Part shown: positions 1 to 11,643 of the stretch, in pieces
Layout of the letters: every line of letters starts with the position of its first letter
Numbering within the stretch: position 1 is the first letter of the stretch
The notes under the pieces: generated by a model
Told to the model about the DNA's origin: nothing
Databases searched by the model: none
The model's input: the letters and a program-made list of their open reading frames with translations, nothing else
Made by a program: the position numbers and the translations under genes
Assembly: GCF_003073045.1 (NCBI RefSeq)
Contig: NC_037599.1
Coordinates: forward strand, 3,596,001 to 3,660,000
DNA: 64,000 bases
Source of the DNA: Pomacea canaliculata
Lineage: Eukaryota; Mollusca; Gastropoda; Architaenioglossa; Ampullariidae
Direction: 5' to 3'

Positions 1-573
1 CTTTTTTAGCATAGTAAGGCAGAAGCACTAACAATTATAAAAATATACTTACTATAATATTATTTATTTTAAGTAGCAATAAAACAAAATAATATTTTGC
101 TCAGTATCAGAGATTTAGAAAAGTCACATTCCTGTCTCTCCTAAAAGACAGCTCACATTTCAACTTCCCACTGCTTAGTAAAGATGTAATGACAGCAAGG
201 ATCTTAAAGACATAGGTGTCTGCATTGTGTATTCACCTTGCACAGCAATTGAATGTTTTTACAAGCATAATACATGAGCAGACTTACACACATGTACACA
301 CTCATGCATTTGTACAAATTCTGAATCAGTTCAAATGTTTTAGATTCTAGTCATGACTTCTGTCAGTCTCAACCAGTGTTAATCACAATCTCAACCAGTG
401 TTTGAAGCATACTGTTTTCATAGTTTTCTCTTTTAAGATCTCTATTATGGTCTTTATTAAGGACAGTATCAACTAAATCTCATACTTCTGACTTCAGGTA
501 ACATTTCTACATTGTCTCATCTGTGGTTCTAAACTATTTGCATGTTAACAAAAATAAAATTTTAAAAATCTAC

Positions 574-3200
574 TTGCCCATTCCACCTGCATGAGCATCT
601 ATAAGAGATGCACCTACAGGTGTTCCTTGCACTAAGCCAAGTTCTTTGGCTGCCAGAGCAGTCAGACCTGACCCACAGCACTCCCCTGGATACAGGGCCT
701 GCTGTCCTGTAAACAGTTACTGCAGAATTTTAAACAGATGACTATTTTCTGATCAACACAATAGGTCACATATGTTCCAATAAGTGAAATGTTGCACAGA
801 TGGATATGTTGTTCATCCTAATGCACCTGAACAGTTTAACTTACCATAGGCAGAAAGAAAAAAAAATTATGATATACAAAAACAAAGATTACACATCTCC
901 CTTTTTTTTTTAGCAATCCTGTACAATTACAATTATACTTTCAAAGAAAAAAAATTCCTGTAGTATTCAAATTTAAATTTCTGTGGTATTTTTCTATTTA
1001 TATCATTCTTTGGTATAAGCACATGAATTTTCAACAAATTTTCCCACTGCAATTTGAACCCTTTTAGTAAATTAGTGACATAATTAATATTTAAGCTGGT
1101 GCCTTCTGTGCTGTGCAACTTTGCAATGGAGCAGCTAGAATGTGGGAATTGTCATACAAATCACTATCAATGTAGGGTGTGCAAGAGCTTGCATGAGGAT
1201 ATTCAATGTCACTGATATCATCTTCACTACTTTCATCATCAAATCAAACAAAAACACGCTATTTCCTATTTACCAATTCTGCAGTGTCCATTCAACGACA
1301 GCTCTTCAAGACCAGCTGCTGCAAGAAATTCATCATTCCACCCATGTTTGTCAGCTGTTTGTGCTTCATAGCCCCACTTACACACAAGTGAACACAGAGA
1401 CCTGGTGGGACAGAGAAGCAATCATGGAAATAGTATGAAATCATCATAAATTATTTCTTATATTAATCTTACATACAAAACTCACATGGCCACCACAAAT
1501 ATTGATCATCTGTTTACCTTGTTTGGCTGTCTGTAGCTCGCCAAGTCAGGTAATCAGGCAGGTCAAACAGGTTGGCCATCTTGTTCCACTGAGCAGGTAA
1601 CCTCTGGTGGTGCATATTACTGAATATAAGTCTATTAGAGGATGCAAATCTCTCACACATACATGTGCCTCCATGCAGAGACATGCTCACAAATTACGTG
1701 CAGGCATATTTTCTTTGTTATATTTGTCTTTGTAGTCCAAAACATCATTTCTCTTTCTTCTAATGTTTTCAGAAAGAAAATAAGATGGGGAGGGAGATAT
1801 CTAAGAAAACTATTCTGGCTACAAAGTACAAAGTGGACAACCAGTAAGATGACTAAAGTTGCAATTGACCTAAGAAATACATATGCACATACAAGTGAAA
1901 GTATGATATCCTTTACAGTTTTGTATTGCTCCACTCTGTCTAGATGTCTCTTTCTCTGTACACGTGCGTGTTTGTCAGTCAGAAATCTTTCTCTTACACA
2001 CACACACACCTCATTTCTCTCTCTGCGTTTGCTGCCTGCCCTTCACCTCATCAATCTATTATCCCCACATCATGTATTTACAGACTATGTTAGCATAAAA
2101 TATTTTTGTTTAGTCTTTCTTGTGACTCCTTTTCCTTGCCTCTTTCAGCCATAGCAGTTTTGGTGGCTGCATTTCAAGTGACATGGTACCGCCAACATAT
2201 CTCAGTACAGAATGCTTTGTAGCATTTATTCTTTGAGCTTGGTCCTCTGCACGGTGGTCCATCCACATGATTATGTTACAGTCTGCTTTACCTTTATGGT
2301 AAACAAATAATAAACTTTCATTTTTTGACAGCTGTATAACTATACTTTTTAAATCTCATCACTTTACTGGTCACTTACAATTCAACATTTTAAACAATAT
2401 ACTAAATAGTGGAATGATAATATGCTACTCCAAACAAGGGTAGGATTAAATATCTTATGCATTTTTAAAACCAATTTTTTTTTTCATGCAGCCTATTTCT
2501 TAGTAAACAATATAAATGAAATTAGTGAGAGTTCTATGCTCGTAGGCCACTACAAGCCTTGGGACTCTCATTTACCAAAATTTAACTCCTTTTTCCAGCC
2601 AAGATAACCTGCACACTTCAATCTTCTCAATGACTTCAAGATTAAGTTTATAGACATATTCACTTAGTTTTAAACAATGCATTGCAAAATAAATCCTCTA
2701 GTACAATTGGCAGATGATGCATACCTGATAAACTGCATGAAATTGGCTTAAAATCTGAATCTAAGGCGACCAAAGAACAGGTGGCATCAAATCCTAGTCC
2801 TTTCACCTGGTCTGGCGATATTTTACTTTGTGACATGACATCCTGCAAGCAAAAGTTCCTACCACCAGTTTAAGCTGAGCTGAGTCCTCAACATTTTAAT
2901 AACAATACTAACAAACATGTTATTTTAGATGAGCTTTTGTAATGTACAGCATATATGTGATCATTTGGAATTCATTCTAACTTGTTTTCTATTTAAAAAT
3001 TTGTTCCTTACATTGACAACTGTAATAACTGCTTTCCAAATATTCTCTGATGACTGCTCATAAAATGATGGCTGCTGGTTCCAGACAATAATAGGTTCCT
3101 CAGATGTCTCAAGTATGCTGCCTTTCTCACACACCAAAGCTGCTCTTACACTAGCAGTTCCTACATCTACACCAATGTAGTAGGCCATGTCCATCTCCAT
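574..3200 (-). CDS. FGGY: FGGY-type carbohydrate kinase, N-terminal half (gene continues past the left edge)
   Basis: Six minus-strand exons join in phase: 3012-3200, 2725-2842, 2140-2291, 1518-1603, 1274-1401 and 574-706. They give about 268 residues; the family is about 550 long, so the C-terminal half lies left of base 1. Residues 7-20 carry the phosphate-binding signature ([13 protein letters not shown]). Exon 2 has [11 protein letters not shown], exon 3 IIMWMDHRA, exon 4 [11 protein letters not shown], exon 5 [11 protein letters not shown] and exon 6 [10 protein letters not shown], whose aspartate sits where the FGGY catalytic base is expected. The family phosphorylates sugars or sugar alcohols; FGGY itself is reported as a D-ribulose kinase in the cytosol. 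The start is the first ATG before the signature. The exon 3/4 intron uses a GC donor. The identification is firm; exon edges rest on splice phase alone. Confidence 0.93.
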
Positions 3201-4398
3201 CTATCTGTACAAACAAGGGAGAGGTAAAGTTTCATAACAAGCAGCTCTTATGTTTCATTTGGGAACATCTGTTCACACCTGTTATGTTCACATAGTGTTG
3301 CTTTTAAATTTAACTCATTTCTGTTAAAATTTATCATTCACTTGCAACTCGCTTCACTAAGCACACTGACTATATTTGATCCACACACTACATATCGGGC
3401 AAACAGCTTGCAGGTGAGCGGGTTTTTCTGTTTGGTGTTTCCCAGGTAGCCGGCAATTATAATGCGCAGCATCTACCTAAACACAGTTGGGGAGGACAAA
3501 GCAGCGTGTGCCATAAATTTTAGTAAAAATACTGTGCAGGGATGGAAATCTTGGATCATACACTTGTTTCGTCGTGGGTGTAAGAAGGCTTCGTGCTTGA
3601 CTAGTGACCTTTGCACTCTAAATCGAAGAGGGAGCATTCATTGTTCGGGTCGCTAGGGGGAGGCTCCGTTAGGGATGAGACAGTCCACAGTATTATAGAC
3701 TGAGATCGATGTTACGCTCTAATCACTGTCACTGATAACACTGAAATATCAATTTATCGACTCCCAATCTCTGAACTAGCCATATAAAAACGAATATGCC
3801 ATTTAAACACATTTAATGTGGTCTGATAAACCCTAGAGAACAAAAAGACTGATCCGAGTGCCATGCAGTTATAATGGATGAGGCTCGGTAAATAAACGCT
3901 CAGTTCAATTATTGATTCTTTTCGATTAGGTGAATATCCTCTTTGCCTTTATGAGAAAGTCATACAGCGTTCCCCACCTTAGAGTTGGCTCAATGGACTG
4001 TACAAAAACGAAAAAAATGTAGCACGGATAAATATCAAATATGTGTGTGGTATCTAGCTGTGGTACTGTCGAGGCAATGAAAATGCCAAAGAAGAAACCA
4101 AAGTGAACTAAGACAAAATGTGCATTGTTTATATTTGTACTCTGCGAGAGAGAAAGAGAGAAGTGAAGATTAGCGATTTTCTCTCCTCTCGCCTGTCGAT
4201 CGCCTGGACCCAGTTTTTATACTGATGATAACTAGAATCCAGGCAAAATATCTGCCCCTAATATAACCTTTCCATGTCGTTTAGCTTTGCTCAGTTAGCA
4301 GACATTACACGCCGCTTACAAAACTCTGCGGATGGAACTATGGAGGAACCAAGCTACCGGCGACATGCTGACCTCTGTGAGGCGCTGTGAACTGAAAG

Positions 4399-4443
4399 CC
4401 AATAGCGGATCGATGCGAGGGAAAGTTGATCTCGCTTTATAAA
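4399..4443 (+). promoter_or_regulatory. CCAAT box and TATA box pair
   Basis: CCAAT at 4399-4403 is followed 35 bases later by TATAAA at 4438-4443, the usual order and spacing of a core promoter reading right. Transcription would start near 4470. It could serve the gene at 6389 through a spliced 5' leader. The call rests on motifs alone. Confidence 0.35.
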
Positions 4444-5079
4444 CGCTGTCATGGCGCCTGTGCCTGATAGGGGACGACCTGCTGTTTAACGACACACCTG
4501 TACGTGGGGAGAGTAGGGGGAGAGCTAGGGGTAGGTGGTGGGGGCGGGGAGGAACGAAGAGAGACAGCAGACATGTCTTGACGATCGTCAGTCTAACACA
4601 GATTGGTCTGTCGCTTTGCCTGTTCGTGAGTGCGTGAGTCTCATTAGGTATTTTGTTCTGAGGCTCAGAATTTGGTCATTTTTCAACCAACAGTCCACCC
4701 AACCACCCACCTTCCCTTGAGCATTCTACGGTTTACGTCTGACGTAGACATGAGTAAGACTAATCTGAAGTGTCTGTAGTTGGGCCCACTGAAGCTAAAC
4801 AGAACAAACCTAAGGCCTCTTAACATACTCTTGTACCACCAACGATTTCTTTTTAAAAAAAGGTGTGATCTACCCTCGAGCAAGTGAAATGTCGCTGGAC
4901 GACATTCACTAACGCCCAGAACATAAATATATGGAACAGCATGGATTAGAATATATATGTACCTAGATAAGTAGGTAGGTAAAGTAACTTTTTTTAAAAC
5001 AGGGTTAAGGGAGAGGGAGTTGCTTGTGAAGCAGCCGCGTTGTCTAACACACTTGAACAATTAACGTTTTCTAAAAGGA

Positions 5080-5196
<117 letters not shown>

Positions 5197-6388
5197 AGCT
5201 GTACAGCAAGCAGGACAAGAGTTTTGCTCTCATCACAGCAGTGTTTTTTGTGTTTGTTTGTCTGTCTGTCTTTGATTCAAAAGCTCCCTAGTTCGCGCAC
5301 ACTTTCCCCGGCTGATCTGTTCCGCCTGTTTCTGAGTAACTCTGTAGGGGAGGGAGGATTAGCTTTGCCTTGTTTAAGAGTTACAAGCAGTCGCACGGAC
5401 CGAAATGGTTTGCACTCGATTAAACTTCTTCATGCACGAACGGGGCGCTCCCATTGCTGGCAGCTTGTCGTCGCAGCGTTTACTGCTGTCGGCGACTTCA
5501 GTCTGCGACCTGCACGCTCACCCACCTGCTTGGTGTGTCAACATGACGCTGGAACCCAGGTCTGTCAAGGCCCACACAGCCCACCACCTGAGTGACACAC
5601 CTGTTATCTTAAGTGGCAAGTGGACAGAAACCCTAAACGTCGAGCAAGCTGTCAAATAATCGACCAGTGTGAAGGTGGGGGCCTTCGGAACACGACAACT
5701 GTCCTGTCGGCAAGTTACCTGACAGCAAACCTTTAGTACGCATTGGCTGTGTGTTGTTCTGCTGAAAGGAAACTACAACTGAAGTGAACAATCGCGATGT
5801 GATAATACTATTTTTTGTCCACCGACACCGTGCGTGTAATATATAAAAAAAGGATTATTTCTGTGCCAGACAATCGTCTAGCGAGTAGCCACGGAGGCCT
5901 TCCTACAAGTGATCGTGTGTACAAGCTTATCTCCAGACAAAGAAGAAACAAAAGCCATGGCATGGGTGCCCAACAATACTCTCCCCTCTTTTTGACAGCC
6001 AAGGCGTGCGCGCTCCTGTGTGAGATTCCGAGTAAGATAATTTGAAATTCCAAGTCGCGAGAACTCAACGAGTGGCAGTCAGGCGAAGACACCTCTGCAC
6101 ACCTTTCGGATGTCAGAAAACAAAGCTGTGTCGTATTAACAGATCTGTGAGTGTGTCAGCATTGTGGCAACATTTATTTGTGAAAATGGATTACAGGAGA
6201 AAGGAGGCTGGGAGGACACAGATCGGTCAGTTATGAGAGCAAAATGACAGTTCGTGCATTGTCACAAACACCATCAGATATCGTCAACTGATTACATCGT
6301 GAACATGGTTCTGGTGTGTTTATCAGATAGTGAAAGTTGTCCTTAGCGAGGCGTCCCTGGTTGCTATGTGCAGCAGTCACTTCCCCAT

Positions 6389-7753
6389 ATGAGCGCGCAG
6401 CAGAGGACGGCCATGACCCCAGACAGCGAGATCATCAGCGTCGACTCGGAGGGGCGTACTTCAGAGCAGGCCCAACCAGAAGACCTGGATGTCCAGGCCC
6501 TCGATGCCCAGGTAAAAACCGCCGCTCCACTTCCACCCGGCATTCTGTCAACAGGAGCCAAGCCCAAAAAGCGAGTAACCTTCCGAGACAGCAACCTCGT
6601 GCTCGTTCGCGAGATCCCGCCCAGGACCTGCTCACCGGACTCCGTGTCTTCCGAGTCTGGAGACTCCAATGGCGAGGACGACGCTGCAGAAGAAGAGGCC
6701 GACGATTCGGGAACCAGCGAATCTGAGGTGGAGGCTAACTCTGACGAAGAAGAAGAAGAAGAAGACGGCGATGTTGTCAGGAAGCAGAAAGTAGAGGTGG
6801 TCATCAATAAGGCGCCTGCACCGCTGACGACGGCGCGAAATGGGGCTAACCAGCGGGTGCCCATCGTGTGGAGCAAGACTCCAACCTTTGCTCAGAAAGG
6901 AACCTTGGAAGTGTCCGCTTCGCCGTCCCCGCGAGTGTTCTCCCTTGTGTCCCACGTCACTGGTGTGGCTGCCCCGACACTTTCTTCCAGGCTCAAGTCC
7001 TCCCCGCCCAAAAACGTTCCCAGAAAACCGCCTCCTTCCACGAAGGGGGACAGAAAGGTTCGTCAGATCACCCCCATGCTTGACAGCGTGCTGACGCTTC
7101 AGACCACAGGTAAACCTGGCGGCAGACAGCCTGCGGAAGACTCGCCCAACTCAGGCGCGGTCAAAACTGTCAGGAAAAAGCGAGCGTTTCCCAGGAAACC
7201 CGACTCCTCGGAAAGGAGACGGAAAACGTCTTCTACGCGAAAGAGCCGAGAAGCCAAGCACGGTGCCGCGGTCAAGGTCGTGGGCGGCAGTGTGTCCATG
7301 CAGACCCGAAGCAATCAAGGGAACCTTTCGGTGTTTTCTAGGGTCAGGGACAGTCTGAGTCTGCCCTCTTTGGACTCGGCGGTTAGTCAGTCTGCGAGAG
7401 GCCATCAGCAGCTGTCTGTAGGTAAGATGTACACGGTGGATGGCTTCATCTTCCCTGGCGATCCAGACCTTACCCCGGGAGTAAGCGTCACCACGGCTAC
7501 GTCTGCTGAGGAGCTGAAGGGATTTTCCTATCCACTCGGCACCAGCCCCACTTCCAGACCATTTTCCCGAGAAAGAGTGAGCAGTGCTTCGTCCACAAGC
7601 ACAAGCCGACCTGTCCGGCGTTTCCATGCATGGCAGATGGCCAATGGAGATATGCAAAACACGATTCAAGAGACGCCGTGTATAGCACCTATGTGGGAAA
7701 CAGTGCACCCTATCTCTTTTACATCCCGGTCAGGCTCAGCATCCGAGCGATAA
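6389..7753 (+). CDS. Disordered acidic/basic protein with PP1-docking RVTF motif
   Basis: One open exon encodes 454 residues from the ATG at 6389, the first in frame after a TAG at 6344. A second ATG at 6413 has a better Kozak context (GCC before ATG) and may be the true start. I do not recognise the family. Residues 60-65 read KKRVTF, matching the RVxF motif that docks protein phosphatase 1. Nine residues before it, GILS resembles the [GS]IL[KR] motif that often precedes RVxF in PP1 partners, with Ser at the basic position. An acidic serine-rich stretch of about 45 residues follows (six consecutive Glu), then a Lys/Arg/Ser/Pro-rich low-complexity region to the C-terminus. No folded domain, signal peptide or membrane segment is visible. 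A PP1-targeting or nuclear role is inferred only. The exon is GC-richer than its flanks. Confidence 0.78.
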   Translation: MSAQQRTAMTPDSEIISVDSEGRTSEQAQPEDLDVQALDAQVKTAAPLPPGILSTGAKPKKRVTFRDSNLVLVREIPPRTCSPDSVSSESGDSNGEDDAAEEEADDSGTSESEVEANSDEEEEEEDGDVVRKQKVEVVINKAPAPLTTARNGANQRVPIVWSKTPTFAQKGTLEVSASPSPRVFSLVSHVTGVAAPTLSSRLKSSPPKNVPRKPPPSTKGDRKVRQITPMLDSVLTLQTTGKPGGRQPAEDSPNSGAVKTVRKKRAFPRKPDSSERRRKTSSTRKSREAKHGAAVKVVGGSVSMQTRSNQGNLSVFSRVRDSLSLPSLDSAVSQSARGHQQLSVGKMYTVDGFIFPGDPDLTPGVSVTTATSAEELKGFSYPLGTSPTSRPFSRERVSSASSTSTSRPVRRFHAWQMANGDMQNTIQETPCIAPMWETVHPISFTSRSGSASER

Positions 7754-8527
7754 TTCTTTTTACATTTATTTATTCCTTCTGTTTGAAGGCGAGAAACTAA
7801 AGGGGAACCATACTGTCCACTCACGGACACCTGACAGATATATTAGAGGAGGTTAAAAGCTACAAAATTGAAAGATTGGGCTCCACCTGTCTCAAACACC
7901 AGTGACCTCATCCTATCATTTTGTGTCTTAGACATGATGAACCTACAAGAGTTCACACAGAGGGAAAAAATGAAATGTGTAATTGCCAGTGATTGTGTCT
8001 CTGATATTCACCAACAGCACCTGAGGAATGTTCGATCCGAGAACGACAGATAAGGTGGTGTGACCCCCTGTGTCCAAAAATCGTTTCATGTTCCTCGGTC
8101 AGGTGTGGACGTCTAAGTGTGCGAGAAAAATAACAGCAAGAGAAACACGCTGTGCAGTTCATGCAAGTTATATTTCTACACACTCAGACCATTACGATTC
8201 AATCAGCTTCACACTCACCCTTACTAAAGTCAGAGAGAATTTTTCTATACGGGTCTCCAGCGAAAGACGCCGTTCGGCCATCTTGCCTCTCTTTCGCTCC
8301 GTCCGTCCTAGGATGCCCACCTGCTCGCTGTTTATTTATTTGTATGTGTCTTTCCGACTGTCTTCTGAATGCATTCATGTGACAAGTGTTGTTGCACAGA
8401 TAAAATTAACTCCTGATTAACTTCAAACATCAAATAATTTCTAAGCTAAAAGAAAGTCAAGCTCTGGGGGTACAAGGACCACTAATTTCTAAAAGTTTTA
8501 AAAGAAGACATAATATTCTTTTAAAAA

Positions 8528-8533
8528 TAAAAC
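8528..8533 (+). terminator. Candidate polyadenylation signal of the RVTF-protein gene
   Basis: A canonical AATAAA lies about 775 bases after the stop at 7753 on the coding strand, within an AT-rich stretch. No transcript evidence is available. Confidence 0.35.
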
Positions 8534-9774
8534 TTGTATGCGAGCATCAAGCTCAGAGGTAATACAAACAATATACTAGTTATTCCATGAATTTTTCTTT
8601 ATTGCAGAGACATTTTGTTGTCATTACGGAAACAAGAAAGAACATTACTTTCAAAACTTTCTAAAAAATTATTCATTTTTGAAAACTTTGGTTATTTATA
8701 TTTTCTTTGTATCCTAGAAGTAGACTTGCTGTGCGCATAAGTGTGTGATTCTGGGCTCTTGAACATGCAAGATGGAGTGAAAGGAAACTATGCCAGGTGA
8801 AAATGTCTTGATCTGCGTGTGTCTGCTGAAAGTTTGTTTTCATTTTTGCAATATTCTCACTTCAAAGATAAAAATGTTTCATTTGTACTATGAATGTAAA
8901 ATATATATCTGCTGCTTTACATAACGGCCCTTTGTTGGGTTACATGTGTAATTGTATTTATTTTCAATTTTCGCGAGACCAAGATTTAGAATATTAATTA
9001 AAAGTCAAATGTCACAACACTAAATTTTGATGAATGAAATGTTTTCGTGGTTGGTAAGCCATAGTTTTAAAGACCAACTAGAGTGCGATATTTTTATGTT
9101 CAAAGAAAAACTTTAGCTCATTACATTCTGTTACTGCCATGATAGAAGAAAACAAGAAAAAAAAAAATCCATTCCGTTTTCAAACATGGCCATTCACCAA
9201 AATAAATCAGAACTGCAAAGTCACTTGTAAGCTTCCCAAACTCCATTCTGGCAGCAGTAAAACGGTTTGGTTTGGTGAAACGATCCAGCAACAGTTCTAA
9301 GATCAAATGTTTCGACTGCTGTCAGTGGCCACTTCAAGGAGATCGAGGCAAATAAAGGATTGGCAAACATTAAAAAAATGGACTGAATTCTCAATGCAGG
9401 ACGATATCCGCCGCTCAGAAATAGCATTAAAACCTTAGTTAGCTACATTAAAACAAACCTAAACTAAGTCAAGGGGTGAGACTGAACTGTACTTACGTTC
9501 TGAAACCTTTTGGACACCTGAAGAATGTCAAATAATGTTCATGTTTTGATGATTGTCTATCAAAGATTATGTGATGTGCTATCTTTGGTAGCAAAGGGGA
9601 AAACCGTACTAATGAATTAAAAAGAATGGAATTGCCAGCGGGTACAGTATAATAATTATAAAGTTGATTTACGGAGCGCTTTATCCTACCATAAAAGGTT
9701 AGCTCTAAGCGTTTGAAAAAATATAAACACGCAAACAATAATAATAACAGCAACAACAACACAGACGCACGGAA

Positions 9775-9830
9775 CAAAAACAACAACAACAACAACAACA
9801 ACAACACAACAACAACAACAACAACAACAA
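9775..9830. repeat. (CAA)n microsatellite
   Basis: An almost pure CAA/ACA array, interrupted once by CACAA. A shorter AAT/CAA-rich patch precedes it at 9735-9762. Confidence 0.95.
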
Positions 9831-11156
9831 ATGTCTATAGAATGCCATATGGCAGGATGAAAGATATGTAGCCCGTATTTGCTCCCAGCTTGATTAATCC
9901 AGCTATACACTGACATATGTTCCACTATGCACATTTTTATCTCAATTCAGCATGCACACCATCCTCCCTTACATTACCTTTCCCGCAAGTGTTTCTATAA
10001 CAACGAAAACAAGACATTATTAACTATTTGCAACCTGAAAATACACGTTTAACCCTGGGAGAAAAACACATGTTCCATTCAGGAACTGACACCGTTTATC
10101 ACACCCACACCTCACACCCAAGCAAAATTACGACTGTTCGATGTCGTCCACACCCCCACCCCATACGGGTGCCGGGTGGAAGTCGCTGAGCCAGTTGTGG
10201 AATATCGATCTCATAACTCTACAAGTTGAACCAGCCGCTCGGCTCAACTATTAATGGAGTGGCTTTAACAAATATCGGGTCTCGTTGAAGAGTTTTATGC
10301 CGAGCTTATTGGCAGTCCAGACCTGTCGCGGTCACCTGACCATTTTTCTTTCACTTGGGTGTTTACGCGCGGCATTTCGGAGTAAAGACCGAGACCCCAA
10401 CAGTTTACTGTAGGCATGATCAGCGATCATACTGCTCCCGCTTCAAAGACCAAAGACAATCTTTATAGTCACCTGCTTGGGTTTGAGTTCTGTGACCTCA
10501 TGTAATGTGTGGAAAGAAAGAACGGAAACACTGGGCTGAGTGGGAATCCATAAAAAGAGAATGTGTCTTTGTGTGTGTGTGTGTGTGGATGGGTGGATAA
10601 GCATGCTTACTCCAGCATTCATATGCGGGTATCTTTTTGTCATGTCCTTGACAAACATGTTGTTCACTGTCTTTAAAGCCAATCATGAACATTTTTATCA
10701 AAATGCCCACAGATATCAATTTTATATGATTCTTTTCAAGTATAACATTTGATGGTGGTAGTGGTGATGACAATAATAATAATACAGAAAAGAACATTAA
10801 GTAATACAGAAAAAAATTACAAAAATTAATTTGTATCTAAAAATTTTGAAAAGTGCATCGGCACATGAAATGATATAAGCAAGCTATACTGATCTGAAGT
10901 GAATCTGAACAAAACTGTACACTGCATTTTGTTACAAATACACATGGAAAGACATATCAACTTGCTGATACCTCAAGGCATTTTTTAAAAATCTCTCAAT
11001 GTCAAAACTGTTTTTAACCAACCATTTGAGAAAGAACAGCAATGGTCTACTTGAAAGCTTGAAGCTTATTTCCATGTACATGATCTGTGGAACAAATGGT
11101 CACACCCTAGAATATTATCTTACTATGGATGGCACCCTGGGGTCTGTAGTTATAAA

Positions 11157-11335
11157 CCTGAGACTCCATAACAACACCCAATCAAGTCCTCTGTTGTCAT
11201 AACTGTGGTATGTCTGAGACTCCATCCCTACAGCCCTACCAAGCCTCTGTAGCCATAGAAGTGGTACATCCAAGACTTCATACATATAGCCCTACCAGCC
11301 TCTTTGTAGCCAAAGATGTAGACTATGCAAGATGC
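11157..11335. repeat. Degenerate tandem repeat, unit about 57 bp
   Basis: Three successive units share the pattern CTGAGACTCCAT, then CCTACC or CAACACC, then CCTCTGTAGCCATA, then GTGGTA. Units start near 11159, 11215 and 11271. They differ at many positions, so the array is old. It lies downstream of the 3' end of TMEM234. Confidence 0.7.
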
Positions 11336-11399
11336 CATCCTCCACATTATTAGCTGACCACCTAGGTCCATCCCTATTTCCATTGCAGGACCCTACAAC

Positions 11400-11570
11400 T
11401 ATGCTTTCTAACCCTGGGATAACAATCTGCTTGACATACACCCCAGGGGTAATGTTACACTTTATAGCTACCCTGAAGCAGCATTACATTTGCTTCATAG
11501 CTAATGCTGGGGGACTGTTACCTGTGTTTCATAGCTAACCCTGAAGTAATGTTACCTTTGCTTCACAACT
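11400..11570. repeat. Degenerate tandem repeat, unit about 35 bp
   Basis: Four or so units follow the pattern ATAGCTA, CCCTGAAG, a TTAC block, then TTGCTTC. They follow one another between about 11400 and 11570. Clear copies begin near 11464, 11497 and 11531. Confidence 0.7.
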
Positions 11571-11643
11571 ACAGTCTCTGAAACTGGTTGATCAAAAATA
11601 GGGACAATAAATATGAATGAACATTTTTACTTTTCCTAAAGTG

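Larger units (their letters stand above)
7754..11643. other. Intergenic: 3' UTR, microsatellites and degenerate tandem repeats
   Basis: No coding exon is seen on either strand. It begins with the 3' UTR of the gene ending at 7753 (candidate AATAAA at 8528). It contains a CAA-type microsatellite near 9775-9830 and two families of degenerate tandem repeat (11157-11335 and 11400-11570). The open frames at 8070-8420, 9493-9807 and 10443-10797 look accidental. Confidence 0.6.

Noticed and set aside
1..570. Further FGGY exons
   Set aside because: I looked for the next conserved FGGY segments on the minus strand and found none, so they should lie left of the window.
1642..2154. 170-codon plus-strand open frame
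   Set aside because: It covers an FGGY intron and the end of FGGY exon 3 on the opposite strand, and shows no family features.
6364..6876. 170-codon minus-strand open frame, rich in Ser
   Set aside because: It is antisense to the acidic part of the RVTF-motif protein; the Ser run is the complement of GAA/GAC codons.
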